Shown here one piece after another: positions 48,981 through 57,534 of a DNA stretch of 64,000 bases (its first letter is position 1; each line of letters starts with the position of its first letter). Source of the stretch: Sporosarcina sp. Marseille-Q4063 (GTDB lineage Bacteria > Bacillota > Bacilli > Bacillales_A > Planococcaceae); the NCBI RefSeq assembly GCF_018309085.1, contig NZ_CP070502.1, forward strand, positions 434,001 to 498,000, written 5' to 3'. The translations under genes were made by a program, and so were the position numbers. The notes under the pieces were generated by a model. It was not told where the DNA came from, searched no databases, and worked only from the letters and a program-made list of their open reading frames with translations.

Positions 48981-49145
48981 TTATTTTCTGACTAATCTCC
49001 GTATATGACGCTCTGATAAACTCATATGTCGTACTATCCAAGAGTAACCTTTGCCTTCTAAAATCCAATGAAGATCCTCTGCTTCACGAACATCTTTTAT
49101 TACGTGAATGCATTCTGAATTAGTTTTACTTTGTTTTCGTACCCT
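48981..49145 (-). pseudogene. Fragment with helix-turn-helix-like C-terminus, phage-type
   Basis: An open stretch without a start codon encodes ...VREAEDLHWILEGKGYSW and ends SERHIRRLVRK-stop. The end has the shape of a phage sigma-like or ArpU-type DNA-binding tail. It follows the terminase remnant in the same direction. Probably a relic. Confidence 0.4.
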
Positions 49146-49311
49146 TTAATTTTCTTGTAACGCTTGCTACGCCTTATCACTTCCAGATAGACTGGATTGC
49201 AGTGTAATGAACTAGCGCCTTACGTATTTCGTTTATATATTTTTAAATTCCTTATATAAAGAACTCAATCCACTTTCATCTATGGGTTATTTTCATACTA
49301 GAAATCTATTG

Positions 49312-49490
49312 TTAGGTTCTATATATTGTTTTAATGGTTGCATCTTTTTTATGCGTTGCATCCTTTGACCATTGCTCACGACTTCGACAACTCTTCAAAG
49401 TACCTTCTTTTACATCATGTTTGTCTGCTAACGCTTTGAAAGTTATTTTTGTTGTTTCCATTCTTCACGAATCTTGTTCCAGTTTGGCAC
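49312..49490 (-). pseudogene. Frameshifted N-terminal part of a phage terminase small subunit
   Basis: From GTG 49490 (GGAGGTGGTGAT upstream) the frame reads VPNWNKIREEWKQQK-stop. One base over, it continues TTKITFKALADKHDVKEGTL and then KS.RSREQWSKDATHKKDAT. Together these match the N-terminal helix-turn-helix of Bacillus-phage terminase small subunits, with a one-base deletion near 49450. The DNA-packaging C-terminus is missing. It shows that the island descends from a phage-like element. Confidence 0.6.
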
Positions 49491-49525
49491 ATCACATCAC
49501 CACCTCCGTAATCTTTAGATATAGA

Positions 49526-49550
49526 AAAAACGCCTCAAATTTGAGGCGTC
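49526..49550 (-). terminator. Terminator overlapping the end of the 234-residue membrane protein gene
   Basis: GACGCCTCAAA pairs with TTTGAGGCGT, then six T. The TGA stop lies inside the stem. Confidence 0.85.
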
Positions 49551-50239
49551 TCTGAATTCCGCTTTTTCATATGTAGATCTAATACTATTATGTGTAAATT
49601 CTCATTTAGTTCTTTTCCGACTTCATCAAAAATCTCTAATACTCGTTCGTCCGATAAAAAACTACCATTTATAGTTTCTTCTTTTACTCGTCTCCATTCC
49701 GCTTTGAGTATAACGTTTTGATAAAAAACTAGTACTTGTAATATCTGATTGAATTGCTTTACCTCTACATTTCCTTGTATTATTTTGCTTCTACTTTTAT
49801 TCATTGTAGAAATGACTCGTTCTGAATATGCTTCATTACCATTCAAGAATAACTCTATTGTAAAAATCGTTTTTAGAGTTTTTCCAGCTAACTCCATAGC
49901 CGAATCAAAAACTTCATCTACACTATCCCAGTCCCCTTTAACTCTTGAAATATGGAGTTTCTGTAAATCAGAATTAAATTCAACGAAATTTTTTCTCACA
50001 TCATTAATCCAAATCACTCTCTGAGAAGCTATATTTTCAACCACTCTTTGCTTTTCGTGTGTAGACGCACTTAATTCTCCCAATTTTTCCGACACTTTAT
50101 CTGATTTGTTTGAGCTTTTCTTTGAAAAATAAACAGTGATGCTCGATGCCAATAAAGAAATAATCGCAACAATAATAGCAACCCAATTCGATGCATCCAT
50201 CCTACTGTCGCTTAGTACCTTCACCATTTCTTCCTCCAT
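49535..50239 (-). CDS. Membrane-anchored coiled-coil protein, function unknown
   Basis: A 234-residue protein. One membrane helix lies near the N-terminus (NWVAIIVAIISLLASSITVYF, about 18-38), followed by a basic linker and a long helical cytosolic part (about 55-225). No family is recognised with confidence. ATG 50239 follows GGGGGAGG. It lies between the phage-type regulator and the terminase remnant, a common place for cargo genes, and is divergent from the DUF4393 gene. A defence or exclusion role is only a guess. Confidence 0.65.
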   Translation of the reverse strand: MEEEMVKVLSDSRMDASNWVAIIVAIISLLASSITVYFSKKSSNKSDKVSEKLGELSASTHEKQRVVENIASQRVIWINDVRKNFVEFNSDLQKLHISRVKGDWDSVDEVFDSAMELAGKTLKTIFTIELFLNGNEAYSERVISTMNKSRSKIIQGNVEVKQFNQILQVLVFYQNVILKAEWRRVKEETINGSFLSDERVLEIFDEVGKELNENLHIIVLDLHMKKRNSETPQI

Positions 50240-50447
50240 TTAAAATTACCTCCCCCTCGGACACCATTCGCCAAAGAAGGTGGAAATCCTCTATCATTCT
50301 TTCATTCTATCTAAAAATTCCCTGCCGCAACAGTTAACCAAAATCCGATACTTATAATAAACCATGTAGTGAGATATGATTTATGATAAAAATTGATTAC
50401 AAAGTCCTTACCTCCTATAATGAAATTATCGAGAAGGCGGTGAAAAT

Positions 50448-51230
50448 ATGGAAATCAATATTATTCCCAAATTTATTGATGAAGCTGCTAGCGCTCCTGC
50501 ACGGGCGGTAGGAAATACACTTTCGGAATTATGGGGCTTAACAATAGGTAACCACATATCATTATGGACACAAAAACAAGGTATCAAACAAGAAATAAAC
50601 CTTCAAAAGTTTAGAGAGAAAATTGAAGAAAAGACGCTAGCGATTCCTGAAGAAAATTTAGTGGAACCACAGCTTCATATAATTGGTCCCGCTATAGAAG
50701 CTTCAAAGTATTATATCGAATACGAAGAACTCCGAGAAATGTTCGCTAACTTAATAGCGTCATCAATCGATAATCGAGAGTCCCAACTTACGCACCCATC
50801 ATTTGTAGAAATCATTAAACAGTTATCACCATTAGATGCAGGTAATTTAAGTATTTTTAAAAAGCAATCATCACTTCCAATAACAAATTATAGGTTAAGC
50901 TACGCTGATAATAGAGGAGGTGTCGATTTGAAAGTCAATGTTTTTTTAGCCAACCCGACTCAAAAGGATATTGATCTACAAGCAACATCGATATCAAATC
51001 TAAGTCGACTCGGTTTAGTCTCGTTAGACTATTCAGCAAGTTTAATTAAAGAGGATATTTATTATGAATTTGAGAACACTTCATTTTATTTATCCTATAA
51101 ACAATTCCTTGAATCAGAGGATGCCAAAAAAAAACTTGGTATTGAAAACTACTCGAGTATTACACTCGGAAAAGGGATAGCTCAGCTTACTCCTCTAGGG
51201 AACGACTTTGTTAAGATTATCTTAAGCTGA
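50448..51230 (+). CDS. DUF4393 (Abi_alpha-like) protein
   Basis: A 260-residue protein of the DUF4393/Abi_alpha type. It has the family N-terminal PAR..GNTLSELWGLTIGNH region and the GPAIEASKYYIEYEELREMFANLIASS helix block, then a C-terminal domain ending QLTPLGNDFVKIILS. The family is linked to abortive infection by name and by genome context; no mechanism is established. ATG 50448 follows AAGGCGGTG. It is the only plus-strand gene in the island, which suggests a separate cargo unit with its own promoter. Confidence 0.8.
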   Translation: MEINIIPKFIDEAASAPARAVGNTLSELWGLTIGNHISLWTQKQGIKQEINLQKFREKIEEKTLAIPEENLVEPQLHIIGPAIEASKYYIEYEELREMFANLIASSIDNRESQLTHPSFVEIIKQLSPLDAGNLSIFKKQSSLPITNYRLSYADNRGGVDLKVNVFLANPTQKDIDLQATSISNLSRLGLVSLDYSASLIKEDIYYEFENTSFYLSYKQFLESEDAKKKLGIENYSSITLGKGIAQLTPLGNDFVKIILS

Positions 51231-51347
51231 CTTTCCAATATCGAGATTCCTCCATCATTTATTTGATGGTGGAATCTACTTAAAGAAAATATATCGGGAA
51301 GTTCCTCGCACAACAAAACCTTTTAACTCTTCGACCTGCCTTCCAGT

Positions 51348-51992
51348 TTACACCACTTGTTTTTCTCCCGTCAAAATAGCGTTAATTTGGCTACTTTGGC
51401 TAATCTGTCCTATAATGTCGTTTCGTTGATTTCTTACATAATACTTTGACCTCGCCAAGTGTAACGCAATATGTCTGTATGTCATTTCATCGAGCAAGCA
51501 ATCGTAAATTATCTTTTGCCGTTCATCTTTGAGTACATCGAGTGCTTTCTCCAATGCGTAAACGTGTCTCTCATATTTTTCGAGTCGATCCAATTGATTT
51601 TTTTCCCGAATATCCAGTGCTTCCAGTTCTGCATAGCTTTTCCCTCTGCTCACTTTAGGCATAACTGATTCAATTCCATATTGAGCGACGCCCCAAGACC
51701 GAATAGGTGCAGACCCACCCCAAATGATTCCTTGCAATCTATCTATCTCATTTTTCATCCAATTATAATCTCTGATAAGTTGTGCATTTTTTTCCATTTG
51801 CGCGCCCACTCCTTTATCGTCTGCGGATTGCTCGATGATGTAGGTATCCCGATAATCGCCCTTCAAATCTGCCTTATCCTTATCTGATAATTTTTCTTCA
51901 TCTCTTGGTTTTCCCCGTGGGTTTACTTTACTCAACCTCACTTCATCCTTCTGTCCCTTGAAAAAAGCCTTCTCAATCAACTCACTTTGCAA
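51348..51992 (-). CDS. Phage-type late transcription regulator (ArpU/sigma-like)
   Basis: A 214-residue protein resembling phage regulators that sit just before terminase genes. A central DYNWMKNEIDRLQGIIWGG and SWGVAQYGIESVMPK are typical. The C-terminal MTYRHIALHLARSKYYVRNQ is a helix-turn-helix for DNA binding. TTG 51992 is chosen because GAGG lies upstream; the longer frame runs through a terminator and is rejected. It supports phage descent of the island and would once have switched on packaging genes. Confidence 0.75.
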   Translation of the reverse strand: MQSELIEKAFFKGQKDEVRLSKVNPRGKPRDEEKLSDKDKADLKGDYRDTYIIEQSADDKGVGAQMEKNAQLIRDYNWMKNEIDRLQGIIWGGSAPIRSWGVAQYGIESVMPKVSRGKSYAELEALDIREKNQLDRLEKYERHVYALEKALDVLKDERQKIIYDCLLDEMTYRHIALHLARSKYYVRNQRNDIIGQISQSSQINAILTGEKQVV

Positions 51993-52021
51993 CGTTCTCA
52001 CTTCCTCACTCTTTTTGAAAT

Positions 52022-52078
52022 ACAAAAAAAGGACAATAAATGCCACAGCACAATGCTGTATTCATCGTTGTCCTCTAG
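52022..52078 (-). terminator. Terminator of the PIN-like gene
   Basis: AGGACAA pairs with TTGTCCT with an inner ACAGC/GCTGT, then TTTTTTT on the minus strand. Confidence 0.85.
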
Positions 52079-52091
52079 TTGGCCAGGGGGA

Positions 52092-53141
52092 CTATATAAA
52101 GTCTATTTCTAAACCTTCAACTTCAACCACTTTTTTATTTTCTGGATCATATTTCACTAAACATTTTATATAAAAAGAACCTAAATTACTACCTGATTGC
52201 AGAAACTCTTCATCCCCAGTCATTTTTTCATAAGCTGGATTCCTATATTCAACAGAGTATTCTATTTCTGCAATAAATCTAATAGGCAAATAAAAAAAAT
52301 CTTCGGTTTCTAACACCTGACTTGAGTCAGTTATTTCAATGTCATAAATCCCAAATGCGGTATAATCTGTTCCCCAACCCTCGAAAAATTCGTAACTAAA
52401 ATCATTATTAGAAAAGAAGTCGTACATCTCGCCTTCGAATACGGGACTATAGAAATAATTATCTCTTAAATCTTGACTAATTGTTGAAAGAACTTCCTCT
52501 TCTTCATTAAAATCAAAGTGATGAATCTTTAGGTGATTAATTTCAATTAAGAAGTCGCTTATTCCATTTATATATTTTATTCTGTTATTTAGGCTATCAA
52601 AATGCTCGTGTAGAACATATGCCTTTTCCCCATTTCGGGGAGCGAAATCTTTATGGTTATTTGAAATAAAATAAATCTTTTCATCCTGATTATTAATAGC
52701 ATATTCATACACCGTTTCCCATATCAGGGCATCTTTGAATTCGCTTTTATTATCTCGAAAAGGCATTTTTTGATGATAAAACCTGTTAAAAACATTGGAT
52801 GCCGCTTTTTCAGTAGGTGACTTAATATAAAATAACGCTTTTATCTCTTGCTCATAATTTTTTATTATTTTTGTTTTTAATTCTTTAATATTTGTATCAA
52901 AATCCAATTCAGTTAATTTCAGAATTTCATTTTTAAAACTACTATATTTCGTTAATGATTTATTCAACTCCCTTTTAAAGTTACTAATAATCTCATAATA
53001 GTTCATTTCAGTTAATATTAACTTGAACTTTTCATCATTATTTAGTTCTTCATGAGCTCGGAAAAAATCCACGAAGCTAATTCCCTGCATTTTATAATCA
53101 CTCATAATAATATTTGAATCCAGAAATACTCCGATAGTCAA
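52092..53141 (-). CDS. PIN-domain-like protein (DUF4935 type)
   Basis: A 349-residue protein. Residues about 5-175 look like a PIN ribonuclease: VFLDSNII (first Asp), FKDALIWETV (Glu/Asp region) and YFISNNHKDF (last Asp). The pattern fits DUF4935 PIN proteins. The C-terminal 150 residues are acidic with many Phe and Tyr (EFFEGWGTDYTAFGIYDIEI) and are not recognised. TTG 53141 follows GGGGGAGG. RNA cleavage during stress or infection is an inference from the fold. No antitoxin is adjacent. Confidence 0.7.
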   Translation of the reverse strand: MTIGVFLDSNIIMSDYKMQGISFVDFFRAHEELNNDEKFKLILTEMNYYEIISNFKRELNKSLTKYSSFKNEILKLTELDFDTNIKELKTKIIKNYEQEIKALFYIKSPTEKAASNVFNRFYHQKMPFRDNKSEFKDALIWETVYEYAINNQDEKIYFISNNHKDFAPRNGEKAYVLHEHFDSLNNRIKYINGISDFLIEINHLKIHHFDFNEEEEVLSTISQDLRDNYFYSPVFEGEMYDFFSNNDFSYEFFEGWGTDYTAFGIYDIEITDSSQVLETEDFFYLPIRFIAEIEYSVEYRNPAYEKMTGDEEFLQSGSNLGSFYIKCLVKYDPENKKVVEVEGLEIDFI

Positions 53142-53385
53142 AATTCCTCCCCCTCCCCTCCGCATCCCTTTAATCTTACCTTGATGCGTTACAATCCTAT
53201 ATCCCCGTGTTCTGGCAGTTCTCTTACTTTCGCTTTCCCCACAGAAATAATTACCAAACAGTCAGTGCATTGGTAGTTTCATTATACCAAGTTTTAGGAA
53301 TAGTTCATCTTTACTTATAAAATATCTTTATTCACCAGGACCCATCTTAGAATGGTGGCATACTCAACCTCCTTAATTTTGGAAA

Positions 53386-53418
53386 TAAAAAAAGAACGCC
53401 CTATGTGGACGTTCTCGT
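53386..53418 (-). terminator. Island terminator module, copy a
   Basis: On the minus strand GAACGTCC - loop - GGGCGTTC followed by seven T. It shares the GGGCGTTCTTTTT arm with copies b, c and d. Confidence 0.85.
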
Positions 53419-53431
53419 ATGTATTTAAATT

Positions 53432-53665
53432 TTAATACATATCTATTTCGTGCGTATCTATATCAATCATTTCTTTCCTTACACCTAGCACCACTGCTAA
53501 ATGTTCTCTCAAATCGCCAGGGTCTACTAAACTCCCCTCTAGATTCGATTTCTTAATAGATCTTTCGATTCTTTCCTTTTCCACATTATCATCAAGATTG
53601 ACGGTAATCGTATCAATTTGAAAATAATCTTCTGCATAGGAATGATCCACTATAACTTCTATCAT
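53432..53665 (-). CDS. Small acidic protein, function unknown
   Basis: A 77-residue acidic soluble protein with a strand-rich start (IEVIVDHSYAEDYFQIDTIT) and a helical middle, ending DTHEIDMY. No family recognised. ATG 53665 follows GGGAGGGG. It is followed within 20 bases by terminator module a and preceded by module b, so it is a one-gene unit. Confidence 0.6.
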   Translation of the reverse strand: MIEVIVDHSYAEDYFQIDTITVNLDDNVEKERIERSIKKSNLEGSLVDPGDLREHLAVVLGVRKEMIDIDTHEIDMY

Positions 53666-53719
53666 TCTATCCCCTCCCTTTCCTCACCATTCGACAAGAG
53701 ATTAGAAAATCCTTTAATT

Positions 53720-53750
53720 AAAAAGAACGCCCGAGTGGATGTTCCTCTTA
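53720..53750 (-). terminator. Island terminator module, copy b
   Basis: GAACATCC - loop - GGGCGTTC, then TTTTT on the minus strand. Confidence 0.8.
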
Positions 53751-53758
53751 TATAGATA

Positions 53759-54220
53759 TCACTTATAATTTTTCCTTATCCAAACTAAAGACCAACTAAG
53801 TTCTCCGTTATTCACATAGTTTTCAACTTCAATTTCTCTAATACCGTATTCATTGATTTTTATTTTTGGGTTCAAATTATTACCTGTTTGCCCCCATGTC
53901 GCGCGTTCTGGCTCAACAACTATCAGCATTAAAGTCTGGGGATCTAATTCTTCTATACCATTAAGGTCTGGGCTTAGGTATAACTTATTCTTTTCATCCG
54001 GCATATCCTTACCCCGAGCGGAGTAGATTGGGGGATTTCGGCTAAGTATATCCGCGACTTTTCTTTCAACCTCTATATCGACTTTTTGGTCAACGATTGT
54101 TTTAATCATGAAATATGCAGCAACTAAAATCACAGTTGTTGCAATAGCAATAATAATAGCTAACTGATTCATTGTCTGGCTCATTATGTGCCTGGAATAA
54201 TCATCAATTAACTTCACCAT
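53759..54220 (-). CDS. Membrane-anchored small protein, function unknown; start uncertain
   Basis: Given from ATG 54220 it has 153 residues: one membrane helix (about 19-40) and an extracytoplasmic or cytosolic domain ending NGELSWSLVWIRKNYK. No ribosome site precedes that ATG. The frame stays open upstream to an ATT at 54274 that sits 8 bases after AAAGGAG and would add 18 residues (INNKRLDELEFKYDNLLD). Either ATT is used, as in infC, or an original ATG was lost. No family recognised. One-gene unit between terminators b and c. Confidence 0.5.
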   Translation of the reverse strand: MVKLIDDYSRHIMSQTMNQLAIIIAIATTVILVAAYFMIKTIVDQKVDIEVERKVADILSRNPPIYSARGKDMPDEKNKLYLSPDLNGIEELDPQTLMLIVVEPERATWGQTGNNLNPKIKINEYGIREIEVENYVNNGELSWSLVWIRKNYK

Positions 54221-54350
54221 ATCTAATAAATTGTCATATTTAAATTCTAATTCGTCTAATCTTTTATTATTAATCTAAAACACTCCTTTCGATCTGATGA
54301 CTTCATGATACGACACCAAAGGAGAAACTTCCTTCTAAAATTTACTAAAC

Positions 54351-54379
54351 AAAAAGAACGCCCTCAATTGGACGTCCTC
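54351..54379 (-). terminator. Island terminator module, copy c
   Basis: GGACGTCC - loop - GGGCGTTC, then TTTTT on the minus strand. The last paired bases are weaker than in copy a. Confidence 0.8.
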
Positions 54380-54395
54380 AAAACTATGTTTCCTT

Positions 54396-54827
54396 CTACT
54401 TTTTCTTACGATTCGATTCACTTCTTTTATCTTTTCTGTTCCCGGTGCTATCCATGATATAATTTCCCGTCATAATTAGAATTGAAATTATAATTAGTCC
54501 GCTCAAACAAAAATATCCCCTTTGAACCATCGGAAAATCAAAATAAGATAAGAAAAAACTAAAAATACTTATCATTAAAATAACTAATATTTCCATAATC
54601 AGTCTATTCTTTAAAGTATTTTCAGTTCGAAGCGCTATTGCCAAAGTTCCTATCCCAATAGCAACAGTTACATTTAATTGCGCTAGACCTTGTAAACTAT
54701 TTTTTAATTCCTCAGTTGGTATCGCAAAAGATAAATAGATCACCGTTATTAAAGCAATTACTCCGAACAATCTCAATGCAATAGAACTTGATTTAGTGCT
54801 TTCAAGAAAACTTTCTACTTTCTTCAC
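54396..54827 (-). CDS. Four-helix membrane protein, function unknown
   Basis: A 143-residue protein with four hydrophobic helices (about 16-34, 45-65, 75-93 and 100-125) and a strongly basic tail (GNRKDKRSESNRKKK). GTG 54827 lies 8 bases after AGAGG; the frame also opens at GTG 54836 inside that site. No family recognised. One-gene unit between terminators c and d. A membrane effector or exclusion protein would fit, without proof. Confidence 0.6.
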   Translation of the reverse strand: MKKVESFLESTKSSSIALRLFGVIALITVIYLSFAIPTEELKNSLQGLAQLNVTVAIGIGTLAIALRTENTLKNRLIMEILVILMISIFSFFLSYFDFPMVQRGYFCLSGLIIISILIMTGNYIMDSTGNRKDKRSESNRKKK

Positions 54828-54917
54828 GAAAATCACCTCTTTATTAGGTATACGGACTAGTTAGCAGTAAGTTTCATTTTGTGATATTTATACTACTCTG
54901 AAAACACCGGTGAAAAC

Positions 54918-54948
54918 AAAAAGAACGCCCTGGTTTGGAGCGTTCATC
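54918..54948 (-). terminator. Island terminator module, copy d
   Basis: GAACGCTCC - loop - GGGCGTTC, then TTTTT on the minus strand. It follows a broken gene. Confidence 0.8.
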
Positions 54949-55201
54949 TGTATTCATTATTTAATTTTTGTATTTGTTCTTTTGTATTTTCTTCTAAAGC
55001 GACAGTTCCAATATTGACATATAGTGCTCTTTAAATTCAATTAGCTTTTCTTCTGATGGGTGATTATTTCCATTTGAATAAAAGTTCATATCAAACATTA
55101 AGTTTGATTTTTCATATTCGATTCTTAAACCTTCCCCATTACTTGTTGCGAATTTTAGTAAACTTGAAAAATATAAATCGTTTCAAATTAATCCTTGTCA
55201 T
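54944..55201 (-). pseudogene. Broken small gene of the island
   Basis: From ATG 55201 (AAAGGGA upstream) the frame ends after MTRINLKRFIFFKFTK. It continues one base over as KFATSNGEGLRIEYEKSNLM and on to EFKEHYMSILELSL-stop. It then shifts again to GTVALEENTKEQIQKLNNEY before terminator d. Two frameshifts make it non-functional. No family recognised. It was probably a one-gene unit like its neighbours. Confidence 0.55.
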
Positions 55202-55319
55202 AACAAATTCCCTTTTGATCAATATTAGCCCCAGCTTAAATTAAGTTTTTGTATTGAAATCCTTGATTTTCTATCTTGCCCAAGTAATAAGAAAAATTTT
55301 ATCTTATAAAACAATTCGT

Positions 55320-56903
55320 TTAATCAAGTAGCATGCGATTAAAACGAGAAACTGGTATGACAATGATATTCAACTTGTCTGCTTCTTTTAGTAGGGCGTA
55401 ATCTCCATTATCTGTATAAATCATGTAATCTACTTTTTTACCGCCAGGACTCTTTACAACTGATGCGCCCATGCCTTCTAGTAGCTCAATGATTCTACTT
55501 TGTATATTCAATTTTAGACAAGCTACATTAACCTTCTTGCCTTCAAATTCTACAAGTTTCTTGTATGGTGAGTTTTCAAACGGATTTGGTTTCACATTCT
55601 TCTTAATTTCCTCAACCTGTAGGGTTGCACTTACTTCGCTCTTTACATGTTCTATGGAAAGATCTTTGAATACAATATCAATGAACCAATCATCGTGATA
55701 AATTGGCACTTCAAGTTCAATCGCTCTGTTAATTTTACTTTGACCGACCTTCTCACCACAAATTAGGTAGTCAGTTTTCTTATTAACACTGTTACCTACT
55801 GACGCTCCACACGCAATCGCTATTTCTTGCATTAATACACGCGGGAATTGTGATACCCCTGTGAATACCATATGTTTTCCTTTAAAGACCGCTGATTCAC
55901 CTTGTAACTTCATACCACGTTCAATGAATGATTTTGCTTTTGAGCCAAATTTTGACGGTAAAGGTTTAAAAAGTGGAATCCATGTGCTTAGTTGTGCCTT
56001 TTGGATTACCATATGTAAAGCTAATACATCGCTAAGTGCGGTATGAGCGTGTTCTTGCTCCACATCAAAGTAATTTGTCACAAAGCCCATTGAATAAGAA
56101 AATAGATGAGGATGGCGAATCTTTAAAGCACGTATAGAATCATACACGGGATAGTCCTCAGGTATCCAACCATAATGTACTAAGAATTTACGGTCGAATG
56201 ACGCATTGTGTGCCACCAGCGGATAATTATATTTATCAACTAACTCTTTAAATAAACTAAGATATTTTTCATCGTGTTCTATAAAATCATACCCTGCGCC
56301 CATTCCTTCATATATTATCTCTTCGTCCTCCACTTTGCCAAGATGTAGCATTTCAACAATAGAACCATTTTCAACTACAACAGCTCCGACTTCCAGAATG
56401 CCATCTTCAACTTGAAAGCCACCTGTTTCAAGATCGACGAGAATCATTTTATCCATGGGTTCCACTCCCAAGTCAATATTTAGTGTATAGTCGTAGGTCT
56501 GAATCATATGTTTCGTTATTTCTACAATACTTCCAAATAACAATGACTGTTTTTCCGTCTTAAAGTTATAGTGGGTACTATATGTATCCTTACGTATTTC
56601 AAAAGCAAGCGTTGTTTTCTTTCGTTTTTCATTTAGATAGCTCGCTGTATCACGTAAAATCGGTAGGAATTGATAACGCGCTATTTCCTGTCCATTCTCT
56701 TGTAGCACAAAGATTGCTCCACTCTTAATGCTATGAAATTCAATATTCTCATACTTATAGCGACCCATTGAATACCAATTCTTAATACCATTAGTTTCAT
56801 AGGAATAAAGTCGATCAGCATTTAAAAAACCTAATGTCATGACCGTATCACCCACTATATTAATGATACCGCTATTTAATTCATTGATTCTTGCTTGTAA
56901 CAT
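55320..56903 (-). CDS. DEDDh exonuclease with two C-terminal BRCT-like domains
   Basis: A 527-residue protein. Residues about 1-145 are an unrecognised domain. Residues 150-320 are a DnaQ-type 3'-5' exonuclease with ILVDLETGG, AHNASFD and HAHTALSD, so all DEDDh acids are present. Residues 335-415 are a BRCT domain (FKGKHMVFTGVSQFPR ... KKTDYLICGEKVGQSKI, IYHDDWF). A second BRCT-like unit is at 445-525. ATG 56903 follows a GGGGGGGAG site. It could trim DNA ends in repair or attack foreign DNA; the role is unknown. First gene after the yebC junction. Confidence 0.8.
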   Translation of the reverse strand: MLQARINELNSGIINIVGDTVMTLGFLNADRLYSYETNGIKNWYSMGRYKYENIEFHSIKSGAIFVLQENGQEIARYQFLPILRDTASYLNEKRKKTTLAFEIRKDTYSTHYNFKTEKQSLLFGSIVEITKHMIQTYDYTLNIDLGVEPMDKMILVDLETGGFQVEDGILEVGAVVVENGSIVEMLHLGKVEDEEIIYEGMGAGYDFIEHDEKYLSLFKELVDKYNYPLVAHNASFDRKFLVHYGWIPEDYPVYDSIRALKIRHPHLFSYSMGFVTNYFDVEQEHAHTALSDVLALHMVIQKAQLSTWIPLFKPLPSKFGSKAKSFIERGMKLQGESAVFKGKHMVFTGVSQFPRVLMQEIAIACGASVGNSVNKKTDYLICGEKVGQSKINRAIELEVPIYHDDWFIDIVFKDLSIEHVKSEVSATLQVEEIKKNVKPNPFENSPYKKLVEFEGKKVNVACLKLNIQSRIIELLEGMGASVVKSPGGKKVDYMIYTDNGDYALLKEADKLNIIVIPVSRFNRMLLD

Positions 56904-57082
56904 TGATACTCCCCCCCTTTTTTCTGTCTGGTACATATTTCGGAGTCTGATACTTTTGATTATTCTTTTTTCTATTATACCTTACCCATTACATAATGAC
57001 CATACCAGTAACATTCTGCTGAACTTGATTGTATATAGTAATCAACATGATTAATTAACGTCAATATGAAGTGTAAAATCGC

Positions 57083-57110
57083 AAAAAAACCGAGCTTCAG
57101 ATCGGTTTTC
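57083..57110 (-). terminator. Terminator of a decayed transcript next to yebC
   Basis: AAAACCGA pairs with TCGGTTTT, then TTTTTTT on the minus strand. Confidence 0.8.
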
Positions 57111-57124
57111 CAAATGATCGTATA

Positions 57125-57448
57125 TTATTCAATATCCCGTTTACATAGCTTGACTTCCTGCCTAGTTTTTTCAAGTACATTTAATATGCTTTGATGTTCT
57201 GCGCGCTAACTTTTTCTAATTTTTCAATATTAAAATCTTCCTCAATGTAGCTGAAAAAGATAAATTGTTATTTTTGCATCAATTTTCTGTTCGATGTGAG
57301 TAATTTTGAAATTGAATATGGTGCAAATATTCTCTAAAATATCCTGTAGCAAAAAAAAAAGCATCTCCTTCCGAATTTGTTTTTCAACAAAAATCGAAGG
57401 AAATGCCTTATAGTAAACATCATAAGAGAAAAGTCTCGTTTTCAACAT
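57125..57448 (-). pseudogene. Decayed coding region at the yebC end of the island
   Basis: An open frame from ATG 57448 (MLKTRLFSYDVYYKAFPS...) has no ribosome site and passes through ten consecutive T. Downstream pieces in two other frames (SYIEEDFNIEKLEKVSA, then AEHQSILNVLEKTRQEVK) run up to the terminator at 57,110. Together they look like one broken gene. No family recognised. This is the place where an integrase would be expected, but I cannot recognise one. Confidence 0.35.
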
Positions 57449-57534
57449 GTATATCGTAACAAACCTGAAAATTCATGTTAAAACTTGAACAATAAACTCT
57501 TACAACCCCTTGTATAACAGCGTTTATGACGAAA

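Noticed and set aside
57242..57448. 68-residue protein at the yebC end of the island
   Set aside because: No ribosome site, it passes through ten consecutive T, and coding pieces continue in other frames. Treated as a relic.
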